The notes beneath the pieces were generated by a model, which did not search any database, was not told the DNA's origin, and worked only from the letters and a program-made list of their open reading frames with translations. The translations under genes were made by a program, and so were the position numbers. Below are positions 5,914 through 14,580 of a DNA stretch of 18,867 bases, piece by piece (within the stretch, counting starts at the first letter, position 1; every line of letters begins with the position of its first letter). The stretch is taken from positions 1-18,867 of the forward strand of contig CAJPTO010000035.1 of NCBI GenBank assembly GCA_905373605.1. Reading direction: 5' to 3'. This DNA comes from an uncultured Prevotella sp. GTDB lineage: Bacteria; Bacteroidota; Bacteroidia; Bacteroidales; Bacteroidaceae.

Positions 5914-8139
5914 ATGAAACAACCAACAATTTTTTTCACCCTGCTGCTATTGTTGATGTGGATTACATGCGCAATGGCCCACGAAACATCGCCTGCACCG
6001 GGCTTCGTAATTAAAGGTAAGGTGACAGACGAACGCGGAAACCCACTGGCAGGGGCGCGCGTGGCCGTGCTGGGAACAACAACCAAGAACGGAACAAACG
6101 CCAAAGGACAATTCCAAGTGCTGGTGAGCGAAAACCGAACTTATACGCTCAGCGTTAGCTTCGTGGGCTATCGCACGGTTAACGTTGAGGCTTCGCCCGA
6201 CATGCAAAGTGAAGTGAGCGTGCAATTGGAACCCTCTAAGACCAACCTTGACGAGGTTGTGGTGACGGGAACGCGCAGCGAACGACCGCTAAAAGATGTG
6301 CCTGTGCTTACCCGCATCATCTCACGAAAGGAGATCGAGACGATAAACCCCATCGACTTTGTTACCCTTTTGCAGACGGCACTGCCCGGTTTGCAGTTCT
6401 CGTACAGCAACATGTCGCAAGCCATACAAATCACTTACCAAGGCATGGACTCCAAAGCGGTGCTCTTTCTGCTGGATGGCGAACGCGTTAGTGGCGAGGG
6501 TGGCGCAAACAATATCGACTATAACCGATTTAACGTGAACGACATTGACCACATCGAGGTGGTGCGAGGTGCTGCTGCAACGCTTTACGACAGCCGTGCC
6601 ATTGGCGGAGTGATAAACATTATCACACGAAAAAGCCTGCGACCTGTCACAGCACACGCCGACATGCGATATGCCGGCCGAAACGGACAGATGTATTCTG
6701 CATCGGTGGGTGTGAACCAAAAGAAGTTTTCTTCGCTCACCACATTTGGTTTCCGCAGGCGAAGCACCTACGACATCTTTGACCCAGAAAGCAAGCTTGT
6801 TGAGAAAAGAGACAGCAACGGCACAATACAACGCGACACATTGACCGTTGGCGAAACCACCATCTACGGCTATCGCACCATTGACATTGGCCAAAAGCTG
6901 TCGTATACCTTTAACGACAAACTGCGACTAGACCTTCGTGGTGCCTACTATGCCAACACGCGCCCCACTGAATACAACAGCAAATTTCACCAGACTTATA
7001 CCGACCTCACCCTAAACGCACGCCTAACCTGGCTGTTTGCCAAAGACCAGAGCTTGGAAATGACCCTAGCCCACGACGACTATAGCAAGGTGAAGAAGTA
7101 CGACTTAGTTGACTTACGCGAAAAGATATACCGCAACGTGAACAATTCGGCACGCCTTTATTACTCGGGTATATTCGGCAATCACACCATCAGCGCAGGA
7201 TTTGACTTCGTTCGCGAAGCGTTGAAACACTATAACCTGCCCGATACCGCCACAATGCACCTCGACCAATACTCGCTCAGCCTGCAAGAAGACTGGCGAA
7301 TAACGCCACGCCTGAACGTGGTTGCCGGCGTTAGGGCCGACAAGGCCAAAGGCTTTAACCTGCACTTTACGCCAAAGCTCTCGCTGATGTATCGCCCGCT
7401 AGACGTGCTTACGCTTCGTGCCGGTTACTCGCAAGGCTATCGCGTGCCCAACCTAAAGGAACTTTACCAAGAATGGACAATGGGCGGGTTTATCAAAATG
7501 ATGGGCAACCCGAACCTGAAACCCGAAGTGGGCAGCCAGATTTCGGCCTCGGCCGAGTACGACCACAATGGGCTAAACCTCTCGCTTTCGGCTTATTACA
7601 ACCGCTACCGCAACAAGATAAGCTACACTTACGTAAATCCAGGCAAAAGCTACGACATGCAATGGGCCAATGCCGACAGCGTAAAGACCTTCGGCGTTGA
7701 GGCCACAGCCAACTATAGGTTTGCATTCGGACTGCAACTGACAAGCGCCTATACCTACATCACCGACTTTGACGAGCGCGAGGGCTACAACCTTTCATGG
7801 CTCCGCCCCCACAGTGCGAAGTTCGGAGCCACCTATTCGCTGCGTCTTGGCAAAACACTCGAAACCCTTTCGGTATTTTCAAGTTGGGTGTCTAGGCTCA
7901 CCAACTACACCTACAGCAGCAAAGAGAAGAGCTATACACGCGAAGTTTTCCCCTCGCGCACGCTGTGTTCGGTAAACCTTCGTTCGCAATTGCCGCGCGG
8001 AGTGACCCTCGGCCTGATGGTAGACAACCTCTTTAACTATCGCGACAAGGCCATCAACTCTACAGTGCAACTGCCCGAAAACGGCATTTCGTTTGTGGCA
8101 ACGCTCTCAATCAACTTTGCCGACATGCTTAAACTATAG
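5914..8139 (+). CDS. hmuR: HmuR-type TonB-dependent heme receptor
   Basis: 741 aa from the ATG at 5914. The frame is open to a TTG at 5893, but that start would sit almost directly after the hairpin and add seven residues before a good signal peptide. Order of domains: signal peptide 1-22 (ending CAMA), carboxypeptidase-regulatory-like beta-sandwich about 31-108, TonB-box-like segment 111-121 (NLDEVVVTGTR), plug about 122-240 (IEVVRGAAATLYDSRAIGGVINIITR region), then a 22-strand-type beta-barrel to the C-terminus. YRVPNLKELY (from residue 509) and NPNL (532-535) correspond to the YRAP and NPDL motifs of heme receptors, including P. gingivalis HmuR. The receptor takes heme from HmuY and imports it across the outer membrane using TonB energy. 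A 453-bp gap separates it from hmuS. Confidence 0.93.
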   Translation: MKQPTIFFTLLLLLMWITCAMAHETSPAPGFVIKGKVTDERGNPLAGARVAVLGTTTKNGTNAKGQFQVLVSENRTYTLSVSFVGYRTVNVEASPDMQSEVSVQLEPSKTNLDEVVVTGTRSERPLKDVPVLTRIISRKEIETINPIDFVTLLQTALPGLQFSYSNMSQAIQITYQGMDSKAVLFLLDGERVSGEGGANNIDYNRFNVNDIDHIEVVRGAAATLYDSRAIGGVINIITRKSLRPVTAHADMRYAGRNGQMYSASVGVNQKKFSSLTTFGFRRRSTYDIFDPESKLVEKRDSNGTIQRDTLTVGETTIYGYRTIDIGQKLSYTFNDKLRLDLRGAYYANTRPTEYNSKFHQTYTDLTLNARLTWLFAKDQSLEMTLAHDDYSKVKKYDLVDLREKIYRNVNNSARLYYSGIFGNHTISAGFDFVREALKHYNLPDTATMHLDQYSLSLQEDWRITPRLNVVAGVRADKAKGFNLHFTPKLSLMYRPLDVLTLRAGYSQGYRVPNLKELYQEWTMGGFIKMMGNPNLKPEVGSQISASAEYDHNGLNLSLSAYYNRYRNKISYTYVNPGKSYDMQWANADSVKTFGVEATANYRFAFGLQLTSAYTYITDFDEREGYNLSWLRPHSAKFGATYSLRLGKTLETLSVFSSWVSRLTNYTYSSKEKSYTREVFPSRTLCSVNLRSQLPRGVTLGLMVDNLFNYRDKAINSTVQLPENGISFVATLSINFADMLKL

Positions 8140-8216
8140 TCCAAGTCGTGTATACAATGCGAAACAGCAACCTTTGTAAAACGAAATGGCTTAAGAAGTT
8201 TCTGTCGTCTGCACGC

Positions 8217-8319
8217 TACCAACGGCTGGTAGCCATCGTACCAGCATATGGTAGTCAGCGTACCAGCGAGTGGTAGTCAGCGTACCAGTGCGTGGTAGTC
8301 ATCGTACCAACGGCTGGTA
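8217..8319. repeat. Array of five 15-bp dyads at exact 22-bp period
   Basis: Each unit is TACCA-N5-TGGTA, at 8217-8231, 8239-8253, 8261-8275, 8283-8297 and 8305-8319. The 7-bp linkers are GCCATCG, GTCAGCG, GTCAGCG and GTCATCG. All ten half-sites are identical, while the N5 centres vary (ACGGC, GCATA, GCGAG, GTGCG, ACGGC), with the first and last the same. The pattern of fixed arms and variable centres suggests selection on the dyad. It could be a set of protein sites on one helical face (22 bp is close to two turns) or a string of small RNA hairpins. Confidence 0.9.
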
Positions 8320-8461
8320 CCAATGCAATCAGCACGCGACATGTCCACCGCTTGTATACAACAGACGTCCAAAACATATTCTTCGCTACAACAAATGCCC
8401 TTACAAACAGCTTTAATAAAAATAAGTTCAGTAAATAAAATCATCAAATGACGTAGGATTG

Positions 8462-8574
8462 TCAACTTGTTAACTCGTTAATTTGCAGACTTGCAAACTC
8501 GTTAACTTGCAAACTTGTCAACTTGTTAACTCGTCAACTCGTTAACTTGTTAACTCACAAACTTCCAAACTCAT
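8462..8574. repeat. Degenerate 8-bp tandem array abutting hmuS
   Basis: About 13 units of the form AACTYGTT or AACTTGCA follow each other, with one or two length slips. The palindrome GTTAAC occurs five times, so the RNA can fold in many alternative ways. The array ends 18 bases before the hmuS ATG, so it occupies most of the hmuS translation-initiation region. Confidence 0.8.
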
Positions 8575-8592
8575 CCCCTCACTCCCTTACAA

Positions 8593-11500
8593 ATGAAAAA
8601 GAAAATCATCATCGGCATTTCGCTTTGCGCCATCCTTATCTTAGCAGTACTGGCATGGAACCATTGGTTCAGCCGTACACGCATTGCCTTCGTGAATTAT
8701 CAAACCATCGAATTGGGCCGAATAAGCAAGGCCAACGACAATGGCATGATTAAAATCGACAACCTGGATGTAGACAACCTGGACGAACTGGGAAAATACG
8801 ACATGGTTTTTGTGCAAGCTATGGGCCTGCGCATAACTGCCGACCAGCGCGAAATTATCAAAAAGGCAGCTGAGAAAGGCACACCCGTGCTCAGCACTAT
8901 GATAACGACGCCCGAAAACGATTTCACTTCAATAGACAGCGTTGTGGCAGACACACTTAAACGCTATCTGGGCAACGGCGGACAACAGAATTATCGCAGT
9001 GCGCTGAACTACGTTCGAAAGTACATCGACCGCAAAATAATCAGCGCACCAGAACCCGATGCACTGGTAGAACATGTGTTGGGGCTGCTCTATCACCCCA
9101 ACATCAAGGACACTGAAGCCGAAGACCTGCAGTTTAACTCGGTGAATGCCTACAACGCCTACCTTAAAAAGCAAGGCCTATGGCGCGCAAATGCACCTGC
9201 CATCATCGTTACTGGCCCAATGGGCGAGCCGCGAGAACTTATCGCCAAGCTTGAAAGTACGGGCAATGTGGTTTATCCCGTAAACAGCATTCGCGACTTT
9301 ATTGACGGCAACCACGCCGACAGCGTCCCCGTTGCTGCCGTTATCAACATGGCACATGGCCGCATGGGCGACAACATGGTTGACTATCTTAAACAAAAGA
9401 ACATACCCCTGTTTGCACCACTTAACGCCAATCAACCCGAAAAAGAATGGCGCGAGAGCAAGATGGGCATGAGTGGAGGCTTCCTTTCGCAAAGCGTTGC
9501 CATGCCCGAGATTGACGGTGCACTGCGCACCTTCACCCTCTTTGCCCACTATCAAGGCAAAGACGGACTGGGATTTGTTGGTGCCATACCCGACAGGCTG
9601 GAGACTTTCACCCAAACGGTGAACAATTATATCCGCCTGAAACACACGCCCAACAGCCAAAAACACGTGGCTATATATTATTATAAAGGTCCGGGACAAA
9701 ACGCATTGACGGCTGGAGGCATGGAAGTTGGCACATCGCTCTACAACCTTTTGCAAACCCTGCGCCGCGAAGGCTATAATGTTAGTGGCCTGCCTGCATC
9801 GGCCGATGCTCTTGTTAACATCATCCAGCAACACGGAGCGGTGTTTGGCACCTACGCAAAGGGAGCTTTCGAGCGGTTTGTTAAAACGGGAAAGCCCGCC
9901 TTGGTGACTAAAACCGAATATGAGGCATGGGCCAAACGCACACTGCGACCCGAGAAATACGCCGAGCTGATAAAAGCAAACGGCGAGTTTCCGGGCGAAT
10001 ATCTGGCCACGGAAGATGGTAAGTTGGCCATTCCGCGCATTCGTTTCGGCAACGTGGTGTTGCTACCACAACTGCCTGCTGGCGGTGGCGGAAACTCGTT
10101 TAAGATTGTTCACGGCACCGATGCCGCCCCACCCCATCCCTACGTGGCCTCTTACCTCTGGACCCAATACGCCTTTAAGGCCGACGTGCTGATACATTTC
10201 GGCACGCACGGAAGCCTAGAATTTACCCCAAAGAAGCAAATCGCGCTGAGCGATGCCGACTGGCCCGACCGCCTTGTTGGCGCAACGCCCCACCTTTATG
10301 TATATACCGTGGGCAACGTTGGCGAGGGTATCATCGCCAAACGCCGGTCGTATGCTGGCTTGCAAACTTATCTCACGCCGCCATTCATGGAAAGTGAGGT
10401 GCGCGGAACCTACAAAGCACTGGCCGACAAGATAGAAACCTACAACACCAAGGTGGCTAAACACCTGCCGGGCATCAACGAAACAGCCTTGGAGGTGAAA
10501 GCATTGGTGATGAAATTGGGTATCAACCGCGACCTTGGACTGGTTGACCGTCCCGGAAAACCCTACGCCGAAGACGAGATGTTGGCCATAGACAACTTCA
10601 CAGAAGAGCTTGCCACCGAGAAGATGACAGGCAAACTCTATACGATGGGCGTGCCGTATGATGCCCAACGCATCAAAAGCAGCATCGTAGCGATGTGTGC
10701 CGACCCCATCGCCTATTCGCTTTTGGCCATCGACAAGCAACGCGGACGAGCCGATGAGACATTGCTTAAACACCGAACGGCATTCACCCAGCGTTATCTC
10801 AACCCCGCAAAGGCTCTTGTAGAAAGGCTGTTGGCCAACCCTTCACTGGCCAACGAAGACTTTATTCGCAACCTGATGCACATCACACCGGCCGAATATG
10901 CCAAGGCTCACAGCGTGTACGAGTCGTTAAACGCACCATCGGGCATGGCTGCCATGATGCAAGGCAAGGGTAAAGGCATGCCGGCCGCCATGATGAAAGC
11001 TATGGCGCAGATGGCAAAAGGCATGAACAAGATGCCAAAGGGCATGAAACAAATGCCCAAAGGGATGGACAAGATGCCCAAAGGCACAGATAAGCCAAAG
11101 CATGAAAGGCCAAAAGACATGAAAGGTATGCCAGCAGAAATGATGGAGATGCATGCAACGAAAGGACAAATGCCTGAAGCCATGCGCAAAGCGATGCAAG
11201 AAGGAAAGGGTGAAATGCCCGAAGCCATGCGCAAGGCGATGCAAGAAGGCAAGGGAGAAATGCCTGAAGCCATGCGCAAAGCGATGCAAGAGATGGCACA
11301 AGCAGATAGCCCCAAGGCCATGACTCACGGCAAACAGATGCCGCCCGAAATGAAAAAGGCGATGCAAAAACATGGCAACATGCCTCACAAAATGGCCAAA
11401 GCCATGACCCAAAACATGCCACCAGCAAAGAAAGACCGCGCTTCGGCCATGATGGCTATGGGCAGTATGAAGATGACAAAGCCCACATTCAGCAAACGTG

Positions 11501-13188
11501 AAAAGGACTTTGCCTTTGCCGTGATGGAGGTTGAGCGCACCATCCTTAGCGTAGACCGCAACCGAAAGGCACTCTTGGAGAGTCCGCAGCTGGAACTTCG
11601 CAGCATCATTAACGCCATGAACGGCGGCTACACCGCCCCTTCGCCAGGTGGAGACCCCATTGCCAACGCCAACACCTTGCCCACTGGGCGCAACATGTAC
11701 AGCATAAATGCCGAGACAACACCTAGCGAAGCGGCATGGGAACAGGGCAAACAGCTTGCCATGAACACCATCGAGATGTATCGCAAGCAGCATCACGACA
11801 GTCTGCCACGTAAGGTTAGCTACACGCTTTGGAGCGGCGAGTTCATCGAAACGCAAGGCGCAACCATCGCACAGATACTTTACATGCTGGGCGTAGAGCC
11901 TGTTCGCGACTTCTTCGGCCGTATTTCCGACATCAAACTCATTCCCTCGAAAGAGCTGGGACGGCCGCGCATCGATGTTGTTGTACAGACTTCGGGTCAG
12001 CTTCGCGACCTTGCAGCCTCGCGACTCTTCCTCATCAATCGCGCCGTTGAGATGGCTGCAGCTGCCAAAGACGACAAATACGAGAACCAAGTGGCCGAAG
12101 GCGTAAAGGAAGCAGAACGCACACTCACCGCCAAAGGTGTTTCGCCCGAAGACGCTCGGCGGCTTTCTACCCACCGAGTTTTCGGTGGTGTGAACGGTGG
12201 ATACGGCACTGGCATACAGGCAATGGTGCTAAGTGGCGACAGATGGGAACGCCGCGCCGAGATTGCAGACACATATATCAACAACATGGGAGCTTTCTAT
12301 GGCGATGAAAAGAACTGGGAAGAATTTAAACAATACGCATTCGAGGCCGCATTGACGCGCACCGACGTGGTTATTCAGCCTCGCCAAAGCAACCTTTGGG
12401 GCGCTTTGAGCCTCGACCATGTGTACGAATTCATGGGCGGATTGAACATCGCGGTGACAAAAGTGACGGGAAAAGAACCAGATGCCTACCTAAGCGACTA
12501 CCGAAACCACAACAACATGCGCATGCAAAACCTCAAAGAGGCCATCGGCATCGAGAGTCGTACCACCATTTTCAATCCTGCCTACATCAAGGAACAGATG
12601 AAAGGTGGTGCCGAAGCGGCCGACGGACTGGCAAAAACGGTGCAAAACACATTCGGATGGAAAGTGATGCGAGCCAGTGTTATCGACAATGAGTTCTGGG
12701 ATAAAATATATAACGTGTACGTTAAGGACGAATACAAGCTGGGCATGGACCAATTCTTCGAACAAAAGAACCCTGCCGCCCTAGAAGAGATTACTGCCGT
12801 GATGCTGGAAAGCGCGCGAAAAGGTATGTGGAAAGCCAATCGCGAGCAGGTTAGCACGCTGGCTCGCCGACATGTAGAACTGGTTAACCGCTTCAAACCC
12901 TCGTGTTCGGGCTTCGTTTGCAACAACGCCAAGTTGCAAAAATACGTTGCCAGCAATGGTGCAACCGACAATGCCGCACGCCAACAATACCTTGCCAACA
13001 TCGATAACATACGCCAAACCGCCGGCAACGGCAAGCAAGGCATGGCGATGAACAAAGAAACGATGGGACAAGACACGCCCTCCGACAGCAATGCCGTGAA
13101 TGGCATCGTGGTGATTGCCGTTGTGGTGGTGGCCATTGTTGTGCTTTTCGTCATCGTTCGCAGGCATCGCAAACAGCAAAAGGGCTAA
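8593..13188 (+). CDS. hmuS: HmuS: CobN-like, membrane-anchored chelatase/dechelatase with methionine-rich insertion
   Basis: 1531 aa. A signal anchor lies at about residues 5-22 and a second membrane helix at about 1503-1523 (VVIAVVVVAIVVLFVIV) before a basic tail, so the bulk should be periplasmic. The CobN/ChlH chelatase fold is clear. HFGTHGSLEFTPKKQ starts at His535, WPDRLVGATPHLYVYTVGN and IAKRRSYA follow, and the C-terminal half has VYEFMGGLNIAVTKVTGKEPDAY and NPAYIKEQMKGGAEAAD. In the cobalamin pathway CobN inserts cobalt, but no cobalamin genes or chelatase ATPases are nearby. In the hmu operon the homologue is associated with heme, and iron removal from heme has been proposed. Residues 783-964 are an insertion with 42 Met in 182 residues, including three copies of MPEAMRKAMQEGKGE (the third truncated). 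The hmuT start is 4 bases past the stop, so the two genes are probably translationally coupled. Confidence 0.92.
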   Translation: MKKKIIIGISLCAILILAVLAWNHWFSRTRIAFVNYQTIELGRISKANDNGMIKIDNLDVDNLDELGKYDMVFVQAMGLRITADQREIIKKAAEKGTPVLSTMITTPENDFTSIDSVVADTLKRYLGNGGQQNYRSALNYVRKYIDRKIISAPEPDALVEHVLGLLYHPNIKDTEAEDLQFNSVNAYNAYLKKQGLWRANAPAIIVTGPMGEPRELIAKLESTGNVVYPVNSIRDFIDGNHADSVPVAAVINMAHGRMGDNMVDYLKQKNIPLFAPLNANQPEKEWRESKMGMSGGFLSQSVAMPEIDGALRTFTLFAHYQGKDGLGFVGAIPDRLETFTQTVNNYIRLKHTPNSQKHVAIYYYKGPGQNALTAGGMEVGTSLYNLLQTLRREGYNVSGLPASADALVNIIQQHGAVFGTYAKGAFERFVKTGKPALVTKTEYEAWAKRTLRPEKYAELIKANGEFPGEYLATEDGKLAIPRIRFGNVVLLPQLPAGGGGNSFKIVHGTDAAPPHPYVASYLWTQYAFKADVLIHFGTHGSLEFTPKKQIALSDADWPDRLVGATPHLYVYTVGNVGEGIIAKRRSYAGLQTYLTPPFMESEVRGTYKALADKIETYNTKVAKHLPGINETALEVKALVMKLGINRDLGLVDRPGKPYAEDEMLAIDNFTEELATEKMTGKLYTMGVPYDAQRIKSSIVAMCADPIAYSLLAIDKQRGRADETLLKHRTAFTQRYLNPAKALVERLLANPSLANEDFIRNLMHITPAEYAKAHSVYESLNAPSGMAAMMQGKGKGMPAAMMKAMAQMAKGMNKMPKGMKQMPKGMDKMPKGTDKPKHERPKDMKGMPAEMMEMHATKGQMPEAMRKAMQEGKGEMPEAMRKAMQEGKGEMPEAMRKAMQEMAQADSPKAMTHGKQMPPEMKKAMQKHGNMPHKMAKAMTQNMPPAKKDRASAMMAMGSMKMTKPTFSKREKDFAFAVMEVERTILSVDRNRKALLESPQLELRSIINAMNGGYTAPSPGGDPIANANTLPTGRNMYSINAETTPSEAAWEQGKQLAMNTIEMYRKQHHDSLPRKVSYTLWSGEFIETQGATIAQILYMLGVEPVRDFFGRISDIKLIPSKELGRPRIDVVVQTSGQLRDLAASRLFLINRAVEMAAAAKDDKYENQVAEGVKEAERTLTAKGVSPEDARRLSTHRVFGGVNGGYGTGIQAMVLSGDRWERRAEIADTYINNMGAFYGDEKNWEEFKQYAFEAALTRTDVVIQPRQSNLWGALSLDHVYEFMGGLNIAVTKVTGKEPDAYLSDYRNHNNMRMQNLKEAIGIESRTTIFNPAYIKEQMKGGAEAADGLAKTVQNTFGWKVMRASVIDNEFWDKIYNVYVKDEYKLGMDQFFEQKNPAALEEITAVMLESARKGMWKANREQVSTLARRHVELVNRFKPSCSGFVCNNAKLQKYVASNGATDNAARQQYLANIDNIRQTAGNGKQGMAMNKETMGQDTPSDSNAVNGIVVIAVVVVAIVVLFVIVRRHRKQQKG
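10939..11484 (+). repeat. Met-rich, internally repeated segment of hmuS
   Basis: This codes for residues 783-964. A 45-bp unit (MPEAMRKAMQEGKGE) occurs at 11170-11214 and 11215-11259 with a few silent differences, and again in part from 11260. Upstream is a shorter MPKGM-x-x repeat (about 11029-11090). Both sides resume normal CobN-like sequence in the same frame, so this is an in-frame insertion and not a frame error. Confidence 0.9.
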
Positions 13189-13192
13189 AACG

Positions 13193-13894
13193 ATGGTGAC
13201 AGTTATTGCCATACTGATGATATTGGTTTGCTTCAACTTCGCGTTGAAGCAAACCTTCAACCCGTGGCGCACAATTATGGGGGTTTCGGTAGTGGTGTTT
13301 GGCTTCGTGGTTTGCACATGGCCGCTGGCCATCAAGCAGTCGCAGACACGCATTGCCGAATGGCTAGCATCGCAATCGCTGATGCAAGACATGGCCGTTA
13401 TCCTCTCGCTCGACGTAATTTTGCAGCTGCTTTTCTGCTTTTTTGCGCTACAGCCCACTTTCCATAAGTCTTCGAAGCTGCGCCAAAAGCTGCTCAGCGG
13501 CTTCCTAACCCATTATCCAGGCTTCGCCATTTTCCCCGTGGTGTTCGCCTTGCTTGTGCAAATCATCTTTGGTTTGCCTGGCACATCGTTCTCGCTTATA
13601 GCCTATTCGTTTGCCATAGGCGTGGCCGTGGCCATCCCATTGGCAGCTTATCTGCTACGATTGTTGCTTCCCGAGGGTGAATTGCGCCTCGAAGTGTTGT
13701 TCCTTTCCAATCTGCTTGTGGCCATGATGGGTGTGCTTGCCACCGTAAAGGTGTCGACACAGCAAAGCCCCAACGATGGTGTAGACTGGCTTGCAACGCT
13801 CTTCGTGTTGCTGTTCCTCGTGGCTGGCGTGGCCTTGGGCATGCTCTGGCGGTTTGTGCGCCGACGGTTTGGCAGGCATTCACACGCTTCTTGA
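13193..13894 (+). CDS. hmuT: HmuT-position integral membrane protein
   Basis: 233 aa from the ATG at 13193. The frame is open to 13115, but that would overlap the hmuS 3' end, and the ATG 4 bases after the hmuS stop is the better start. About seven hydrophobic helices are visible at about 2-17, 27-47, 66-86, 107-127, 132-158, 165-187 and 200-222, followed by a basic tail (RFVRRRFGRH). No enzyme motif was recognised. The gene sits between the chelatase and the proton-channel pair, as in hmuYRSTUV operons, so it may be a membrane scaffold or a permease for the porphyrin or iron product. The name rests on position and topology, not on a recognised domain. Confidence 0.72.
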   Translation: MVTVIAILMILVCFNFALKQTFNPWRTIMGVSVVVFGFVVCTWPLAIKQSQTRIAEWLASQSLMQDMAVILSLDVILQLLFCFFALQPTFHKSSKLRQKLLSGFLTHYPGFAIFPVVFALLVQIIFGLPGTSFSLIAYSFAIGVAVAIPLAAYLLRLLLPEGELRLEVLFLSNLLVAMMGVLATVKVSTQQSPNDGVDWLATLFVLLFLVAGVALGMLWRFVRRRFGRHSHAS

Positions 13895-13977
13895 TTAGCC
13901 GGGTTTCACATAAGTCTGCCGCCAAGGCGCAGCAAACCACCATTTTTATAACCCCTTCAAAGCATAAACAAACACAA

Positions 13978-14580
13978 ATGACTTATATTTCTAACTTTCT
14001 TTTCTGGATTTCAACGGGCCTTCTCATCCCCGTTATCGTGCTGCTTCTCATTCTCTTTGCGCGTGCATTGTTGTTGCTTGGCACGTTTTTCGGCCAATAC
14101 ATCAACGTGCGCAAAACACAAGACATCGTGAAAAGTGAGTTTGACACGCTTACAGCCGAGAGCCTTGAGGGCTTAGATGCGCGGCTACCCCAAAACTCGG
14201 CATCGCCTTTGCTTACTTATGCCCATCGCATTTTGCAGGCAAAGGGCAGTGAACAGCACATCAACCGACTGCTGTCGCAGTTCGAAATAGCCTACGACAA
14301 GGAAAGCAGCACACCCAAATTGCTGTCGAAACTGGGGCCTCAACTGGGCCTTATGGGTACGCTCATCCCAATGGGACCCGCCTTGGTGGGCCTTTCTTCG
14401 GGCGACATTGCATCGATGGCCTACAACATGCAAGTGGCATTTGCCACCACCGTAGTGGGACTTTTCTCGGCAGGTGTGGGTATGATAACGCTCCAAATAA
14501 AGCGGCGATGGTACATGCAAGACATGACCCAACTAGAATTTCTTGCCGACTTGATAACCCAAAACAACAAAAAGCAATGA
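13978..14580 (+). CDS. hmuU: MotA/TolQ/ExbB-family proton-channel protein (HmuU position)
   Basis: 200 aa from the ATG at 13978; an upstream TTG at 13891 would overlap hmuT and add 29 polar residues. It has three membrane helices at about 8-38, 117-139 and 153-173, with a cytoplasmic domain between the first two, as in ExbB. The family signature is visible: LGPQLGLMGTLIPMGPALVGL (from about 119) followed by MQVAFATTVVGLFSAGVGM. Thr128 and Thr157/158 match the polar residues that line the ExbB channel. ExbB proteins form pentamers around an ExbD dimer and use the proton gradient to drive a partner. The downstream gene overlaps it by 4 bases (ATGA) and is the likely ExbD-like partner. The powered protein may be HmuS, HmuT or a TonB-like factor; the sequence does not show which. 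Confidence 0.87.
   Translation: MTYISNFLFWISTGLLIPVIVLLLILFARALLLLGTFFGQYINVRKTQDIVKSEFDTLTAESLEGLDARLPQNSASPLLTYAHRILQAKGSEQHINRLLSQFEIAYDKESSTPKLLSKLGPQLGLMGTLIPMGPALVGLSSGDIASMAYNMQVAFATTVVGLFSAGVGMITLQIKRRWYMQDMTQLEFLADLITQNNKKQ

Larger units (their letters stand above)
8140..8592. other. 453-bp hmuR-hmuS intergenic region with two repeat arrays
   Basis: No credible gene was found here. The region holds five dyads at 22-bp period (8217-8319), an AT-rich unstructured part (about 8330-8460), and an 8-bp-period array (8462-8574) that runs almost to the hmuS start. The octamer GTATACAA occurs near 8150 and again near 8354. No clear consensus promoter was found, so hmuS is probably reached by read-through. 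The gap is unusually long for an operon whose other junctions range from a 4-bp overlap to 83 bp. Confidence 0.7.

Noticed and set aside
8217..8319. CRISPR-like array
   Set aside because: The fixed parts are 15-bp dyads with only 7-bp near-identical linkers, so there are no spacers, and no cas genes are present.
8523..8753. 76-codon open frame beginning in the 8-bp repeat array
   Set aside because: It is mostly repeat-encoded and overlaps the hmuS start in another frame, with no supporting features.
10927..12174. 415-codon open frame on the minus strand, His/Phe-rich
   Set aside because: It is the antisense of the repetitive Met-rich part of hmuS. The His/Phe richness is simply the complement of repeated ATG/AAA codons.
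8593..13188. Cobaltochelatase CobN for vitamin B12 synthesis, or magnesium chelatase ChlH/BchH
   Set aside because: No cobalamin or chlorophyll genes and no CobS/CobT or ChlI/ChlD partners are nearby. Two membrane anchors and the hmu neighbours favour HmuS.
13891..13977. Upstream TTG start for hmuU overlapping the hmuT stop
   Set aside because: The added 29 residues are polar and unlike the ExbB N-terminus. The ATG at 13978 leads straight into the first membrane helix.
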